From: Ostrinia nubilalis
Lineage: Eukaryota; Arthropoda; Insecta; Lepidoptera; Crambidae
Direction: 5' to 3'
Assembly (NCBI RefSeq): GCF_963855985.1
Contig: NC_087092.1
Coordinates: 4,650,001-4,714,000 of the forward strand
Length of the DNA: 64,000 nucleotides
Made by a program: the position numbers and the translations under genes. A model generated the notes under the pieces. That model worked only from the letters and a program-made list of their open reading frames with translations. It was not told the DNA's origin and ran no database searches. The stretch's first letter is position 1, and each line of letters begins with the position of its first letter. Below, one piece after another: positions 58,219 through 64,000 of this stretch.

Positions 58219-58960
58219 CGGTGCGGTTCTAAAGTTGGGTTATTCGCTCAGCATTACTGTTGGTGCGATTCGGTTGATGTGGTTCTTCGTTAGGTACGAC
58301 GAAATTATGTTTATGGTTGCCAATATAGCAGCGCTCTTTATGATTCATATCAGCCAGAATTCAACGCAATTTTGACCAAGTTTTCAAACGACTTCAAAAA
58401 AGGAGTAACTTCTCATTTCGAGTTTTAGTAGAACAGCACCTGCACAGTGGTTTTAGTTGGCTTTTGCTTTAATAGTAACTCTTACTCAAAAAAAGAAAAT
58501 TATCAATTCTGCACGCTTTCTAAAATTATCTCATTATTTTGTTGACACAATAATATCAATCAAATTCTAGTAAATTCTAGTAAACCTACTCTTAACACAA
58601 GAAGAAGAGTATATTGAACTTAGCAATAAGGGTTAAAAATGGATTGTAGTATAAGTTTAAAAATTATAAATAAAGATGTTGCTTTCTCTACGTATAAAAT
58701 CTTCATTGCTTTCTTCCGCACTCTAATATTATGATAATAAACTTACACAGTATAATAATATCACTTTAGAGCAATTTACAACCATTAACCTTTCCAAAGT
58801 TGCTCAAACACACTTTTAATGAGTAATCAAAGATAAGAATGCTAAACAGAATTCTTAGGGAATAACAGTGCTGGCAAGTGTAGATAACTACGCCGTGTGG
58901 GGCCGGACATATTGGATGTTTACTTAACCTGCCGCCTTCGATCAACTAAACAGAAGGGTA

Positions 58961-59553
58961 CCGCACACTTAGCCACTGATTGTTACTAGTACAGTTACAG
59001 AACACTGATAAACGTGGCCAATCGTTTTTAAATAGGACTCTTTATTAGAGAGCGTTTAGATTTATTGGCAAAGAGGTAAAATAGGCTCTCTCTGTCTCTC
59101 TCACTCAACATACCTACAGAAAGATGCCGCACACAAACCATTGGTAATGAGGAACACTGGCTTATAGAAGATTCTTTGCTAGGACTGTGTTTTGGGAATA
59201 GAAAACTCTCTTAATATAGAGAGGAATGCCGCATACTAAGCCATTGGTAAGTAACAGAACACTGAAGTGGACTATGGAATTTGTTATTAGGAGCATTTTA
59301 AATCAGTGGTCAGCATTTTATAACATTTATTTTGGTCCTTTAACTTTTGTGTATAGTCCTAGTGATTGTAATACTTACGAATTTTATTCGCATCACAAGC
59401 ATTATTTCACAGGCAAAAGCGCCGTCGTATTTTTTTCCAGTCATTCCCAAAAAATTGTTTGAATATTTTGATCCACTCCTAGCCACTCGCTTTGACGTGG
59501 CAGCGACTAGTTAGTTGCTTTGCTGTGGCTACTACGAGTGGCTCAGTGTGCGG
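58961..59553. mobile_element. 593-bp element with its terminal motif repeated inside
   Basis: Inverted ends CCGCACACTTAGCCACT and AGTGGCTCAGTGTGCGG. Related words GCCGCACACAAACCATTGG (about 59123) and GCCGCATACTAAGCCATTGG (about 59228) recur as diverged internal units, each followed by a GAACACTG word. No transposase frame. Class unknown. Confidence 0.6.
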
Positions 59554-60716
59554 TTATCTGTTTGAAAACCAGTGCACTACTTTACATAAACCAGATAGTA
59601 GAGGACTCAACAATGTGGATCTAGGTGTGGGCATTGTTACACGAACGGCAATAAATGCTCTGGGATTGGCAATTTGTGTTGTCGTGTCTTAACACGGTAC
59701 CTACTCTAAAGTGCGATATATAAAATTAAACTACATTTTAGCTTTAAAGATTGCGTAGGTTTTCAGTATAATGTCGTTTAAAGATTTCGTTCGGATCGTA
59801 GGTACCTAATTTAGAATCTACTTCGTTTATTAAAAGGCGTACCTACCTAAACAAGGGACAAAAATGTAGTAGGTAAAATAACCCAAAATTTTGTAAATGA
59901 TCGATATTATGTATTATTAGGTTTTGGTACATTCAGCAAACTTATATGTTATTCAATGATTGGATGTACTGACTTACAACGAAGCTAGTATAAAATTAAA
60001 ACATAATTAATCACCTACCGCAATATCGAAATTGAATTAAATCCTCCTTTCTTTGATTCAATTAAATTTCTCATACAATAACGTCATTGTTTATAGCATT
60101 CGACGTACATGGAGGTAAGAAATAAAATTAATTTCAAATTCAATAGCAACAATTAATCAGTTGATACCACGCTGGGTCGGGTAATGATAACTGATGATGA
60201 AAGCGACGAATTAGTACGTTCCATCATTAAGATCATTAAAGCTAATGTGAAAGGCAAGAATTGTTAACAATGAGTAATGGCGTACAATGATTTGAACAAG
60301 CAATGTTTCCATGGGGTTCGGTGTATTTTGTGATTCGTGTGTCCATTTCAAGAGAGCTGTTTGTTTTGGACTTCGTTTGTTGATACTTTTAGCATTTGAG
60401 ATCGATTTCACAATCACATGTGCGCTGAAATAAATAGGGAACAAATGGTTCTCGAATGGGTTCTTATTCTAAGGTAAGGTTAGGTAAGGTTGTAATAGCG
60501 TGGTAGTGAAATCCTAGACGACTATTTTATATTTTCCAGCTCATTCAGATAATACCTATCCCTTTTTCATGAACGCCACTGAAGCCACTGCCCTTACATT
60601 GGGTTGTTTGGAAGAGATCGTTTTTTAGCGGTAAGACTACCCAAATTGTTTTATTTCAACTTGTGTTTCCGTCCACAATGATGACAGGTGCTAATACAGT
60701 ACCAACTTTTCGATTA

Positions 60717-60859
60717 CAGTGCCCCGATTACGCTAATTTTTAACGTCTCCAATACAGACGCGCTTCTTCGATTTCTTCGATTCTGCGACACGGATTTGTC
60801 AAAACAGTTGACGTCCGGGCACGTTGAAGATGAAAATGTTTAGCGTAATCGGGGCCCTG
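60717..60859. repeat. MITE with GCCCCGATTACGCTAA ends
   Basis: CAGTGCCCCGATTACGCTAA at the left and TTAGCGTAATCGGGGCCCTG at the right are inverted over 20 bp with one difference. CAGT-type ends after a TA suggest Tc1/mariner, but the right flank is not TA. Confidence 0.65.
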
Positions 60860-61507
60860 GATGAGCAAGAAGTAGCATTTTCTATAAAGTGATATAAAAA
60901 TGTACAGTACTACAGGAAACAAGAGGAAAATGTCAATGCCCCGCTCTACAACACGCTTAGCTTTACGTCTATTTATCCGACTGCACCATAAGGAGGGTTA
61001 TTTATCTCCCATTTTCAAACTCCAGCAAACTATCAGTTAAAGCATCTTATCATGAACGATGTTGCCTGATTTTAGAGTAAACTAGGTTCCGAGTTTAAGC
61101 TAAGTGTGTACTCGTACTTAGTTCCGACGGATCATGCAGCATACTGTTTCGGAGAGCTAGCGGAAAACTAACTTGGTACAGAACCATCGTTATAATGTAA
61201 ATAAGTATTCTGCAGTTCAAAATGTAGAAACTTAAAGTACCTAAGTTTCTCTCAACTTATGTGCTTGCAAAGTAGACTACACCGTTTTGACAAGTGTTTT
61301 TATTTTGTCGTTAATGTCATCGGAGTGAAGATTATATTATTGTGTAGGCATGTAGATAAGAATATAAAATACCTAACTACCTATATAAAAAATATATTCA
61401 AGCAAAAGTTGCTTCTTCTTCTTCGTCGCTACACTCTTGCCAGAGTGGTCGTGGTCGTCACACCCGGCCCGGTGGCAAGCAAAAATAGATAGAGGTTACA
61501 TGGGGAT

Positions 61508-61657
61508 CCTCCTACTAGGTGGACCGACGATCTGGTGAAGGTCGCGGGAAAAGCCTGGATGCGGGCAGCGCAGGACCGTGCATTGTGGAAAACCTTGGAG
61601 GAGGCCTTTGTCCAGCAGTGGATGTCATTTGGCTGAAACGAACGAACGAACGAACGA
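61508..61657 (+). mobile_element. RTE LINE 3' fragment with target duplication
   Basis: Encodes RWTDDLVKVAGKAWMRAAQD, then CFVQQW-type ending, followed by the (GAAC)n tail. Flanked by a perfect 10-bp duplication ACATGGGGAT (61498-61507 and 61658-61667). Heavily 5'-truncated but fairly young. Confidence 0.85.
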
Positions 61658-62390
61658 ACATGGGGATACGAGTAGCAGCTATAATTAAGTAGAAGTTAAA
61701 TATACTTAGTTAAATATACTGCGTGTTTAAATAAATTAAATAAACGACGAAATAATTACGGAAGCGTTTAGTTCACCACCGACAGGTGTGGTGTCAGCCA
61801 TTGATTGGCATCTACAACGTTGTATCTCTCGAACCAAGCCTTACCATTCCAATTGACATACCCATAAAATATATACCTCAGTTATTTAAGACTCAGCCGC
61901 TTCTCCTACGGTTTCCAATTACTAATTTATGTCTAATTACGTTTCCATGTAACTCTATAAATTATGACAACATAATGACCGTGAAAATGGAATAAACACC
62001 GTTTTATATGTCTTAAATGACGCTTAGTCTTAAGTTACTTTGTCTAATAGGCAATTAAGTTCTCCTCACACGATTTAGTGTGGCCACGTCAAATACTGTG
62101 AAATAATGCTTGTGGGCGTCAGACATTCGGAGATATTTCTTAATAATGTATTAGTATAGTTAAACGTCTCATTATAATGCGATTTTCTTTTATAGTCTTA
62201 TTTATATGTAGTACATAAGATTTTTATTGAATTAAATTTTATGAAGAACCTATTTATTCATAAGTTTTTTTTTTCACCGAAGAGTAAGTATAGAATTATT
62301 GTGGTTGAATCATGAAATATACCACAAGAAGAAGGCGATAAAGACATTGTATGTCAGACGTACACACCTACTAAAGCTAGTCAGCTAGTT

Positions 62391-62577
62391 AGGCTGACTT
62401 TCACCAACTGTGGAAAACCTTGGGGGAGGCCTTTGTCCAGCAGTGGACGTCATTTGACTGAAACGAACGAACGAACGAACTTTAGCTTTAACAAACGTCA
62501 AAAATTTGTCAAACTCTATACAAAAAGCACCGGTTATTGTCATAGTTACCGTTAAAGTTAGTTGGTGCAACTCAGCC
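62391..62577. repeat. MITE with GGTTGCACCA ends, copy 3, split by an RTE tail
   Basis: The left end AGGCTGACTTTCACCAACT (62391-62409) and the right part ending TTGGTGCAACTCAGCC are separated by an RTE 3' fragment (62410-62481). Inverted relative to copies 1 and 2. Confidence 0.6.
62410..62481 (+). mobile_element. RTE LINE 3' fragment with (GAAC)n tail, inside a MITE
   Basis: GTGGAAAACCTTGGGGGAGG, then TTTGTCCAGCAGTGGACGTC and (CGAA)n. Inserted within the MITE at 62391-62577. Confidence 0.8.
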
Positions 62578-63879
62578 TTAGCGTTTTGAAAAAGATCGCT
62601 TACAAAAATCATTATGAAACAAATCGGAGTTGCGGATGTAAAAAATAATACACATTTATATTTAACTCCTGTGTTTTGTTTTTGTTTTTCCCTACACAAT
62701 TACAGGATTATCATTAAAATGCCTGCGGTTTAATGAAAACGAAACATCGCTACACAGCCTGGCCAAACCGCACTGGGGCAATTACGCACAAATCGAGGGT
62801 AGAGCGAGTGCGGCGGAACAAACTCCATGATCGGTGGGTACTTTTAATCAGAAGCTCGATTAAAATTACCCACCAATTGTGGGTAGCCACATTTTCTTTT
62901 TTTTCTGCAGGTAGGTGATTATGTATCATATTTCATGCCTACTTTTCTAAAGCTGTCAATATACAATTCTTCCATTCTGTTCACCCACTAAAATATGTAT
63001 TTATTTAGCTATTTATCTATAGAATTTGAAAGCTTTATTAGAAAACTTGTTTCTTGGAATTATTGGTTAGGCGGTTAACAACTTATCCAATTAATTGCGT
63101 GAAATCAAATAAATCATCACAAGTTTGGGATTGATGTAAAAGTCCCTTAAGAATGCTCTATAATTTAATTAAGGCCTATTCATATCATATTCAAATACAT
63201 CTACAACACTCATCACTATCATCTTTCAGCGAATACATGACGTCAAGTCATGATTAAATAATATTACCAAGCGCTTATGAATCAGGCATTAATTTGCTAG
63301 CGATTTTGTAACGTTCGCTTAAATTAGACTAAGTATACAGAGTATAGAGCGCTTTAATTTAATCGCAAATGATAAATCTATACGGTCTTTCATTAGAGCA
63401 CGAATGAATTGAACGTTTCGGCGTTGCTAAAGTGTATTTAATGAAAATTAATTCCGCTTCTCAAATTCGAAATTCCACGAAATGCCACAATTCAAAGTGC
63501 CACTGCAATGCTTTAATTGAAGGCATTATTCCTCCAGTAATTTATGTAAGTACGTGATGCTGAATGGCCGCAAGGGCCTGTAGATATAACGTTTGTGACA
63601 GATACGATTTAGTGATCGCTATGTCCCAGTTACACAAAACAGTAGATAACGAATGTTACATTGTCTAATGGGCTAGTGGTTTCACGTTCTAATACATTTA
63701 AAACTGATAGTATCTGGACTTAAAAACACAATTTTATAGTACTTACACACTTCGACGTTTCGGCTGTGTTCTACAGACGTCGTTAAGTAGACTCTATCTG
63801 AGTTTTCTAGCTGAATTTAATACTCTAAACTCTACCTAGAGTATGACTCAATGTGGAAACCCAGATAGAAGAAGTATAT

Positions 63880-63920
63880 TTTGTCCAGCAGTGGACGTCT
63901 TTCGGTTAAGAAGAATCAAG
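63880..63920 (+). repeat. RTE LINE tail remnant
   Basis: TTTGTCCAGCAGTGGACGTC then TTTCGGTTAAGAAGAA. Only the last 40 bp of an RTE copy. Confidence 0.55.
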
Positions 63921-64000
63921 CTTCTAATATGCCGTTGAAACAGTGATATTTATCTGTATATTTTAATTTAACATCAGTGTACCTACCATGAGTTTACGTT

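Larger units (their letters stand above)
61668..64000. other. no gene seen; repeat remnants only
   Basis: Contains the split MITE and RTE tails listed separately. The remainder, including 62590-63870, shows no recognisable coding or structural feature. Confidence 0.55.

Overview
This window looks like nuclear DNA of a moth or butterfly. It is AT-rich, has few genes, and is crowded with mobile-element families typical of Lepidoptera: short Helitrons ending in a GCTAG-type terminus, RTE-type LINE tails with (GAAC)n, tRNA-derived SINEs, hAT, piggyBac and many small inverted-repeat elements. The order is inferred from this style. The species cannot be told from the sequence alone.

The only host gene I can support is fringe, the beta-1,3-N-acetylglucosaminyltransferase that elongates O-fucose on Notch EGF repeats. 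It runs on the + strand from 14742 to 39039 in eight coding exons joined by seven GT-AG introns. Every splice phase closes, giving a 327-residue protein with a type II membrane anchor, the DDD metal-binding motif, the [10 protein letters not shown] segment and the PDD catalytic segment. A CpG-rich stretch at about 14440-14660 is the likely promoter region, with a CACGTG palindrome. Intron 1 holds a second GC-rich patch with another CACGTG palindrome.

Layout. 1-14440: upstream DNA without a recognisable host gene. It holds small palindromic elements, a 1.5 kb inverted-repeat element with repeated CCACGAAGGTGA-type motifs (4172-5650), and a nested stack at 11340-13754 in which a hAT-like element contains a piggyBac-like element that contains an RTE LINE fragment. 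14440-39040: fringe, with introns carrying MITEs, Helitrons and a CR1/jockey-like LINE with an intact 386-codon reverse transcriptase frame that ends 61 bp before exon 5. 39040-42240: a poly(A) signal region, a small unassigned reading frame, a 2.1 kb DNA transposon with nine CCAGGGGAATCAA-type motifs and a broken minus-strand gene, then a MITE. 42240-64000: no host gene recognised. It holds a hAT element (45920-47726) enclosing a 1.08 kb foldback, a full-length-looking SINE, Helitrons, a hAT MITE loaded with TATCGATA sites, an element with its terminal motif repeated internally, and RTE tails.

Most short reading frames in the window are chance frames in repeat or intron DNA and are not annotated. 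Element assignments rest on termini, target-site duplications and motifs read by eye. No database search was possible.
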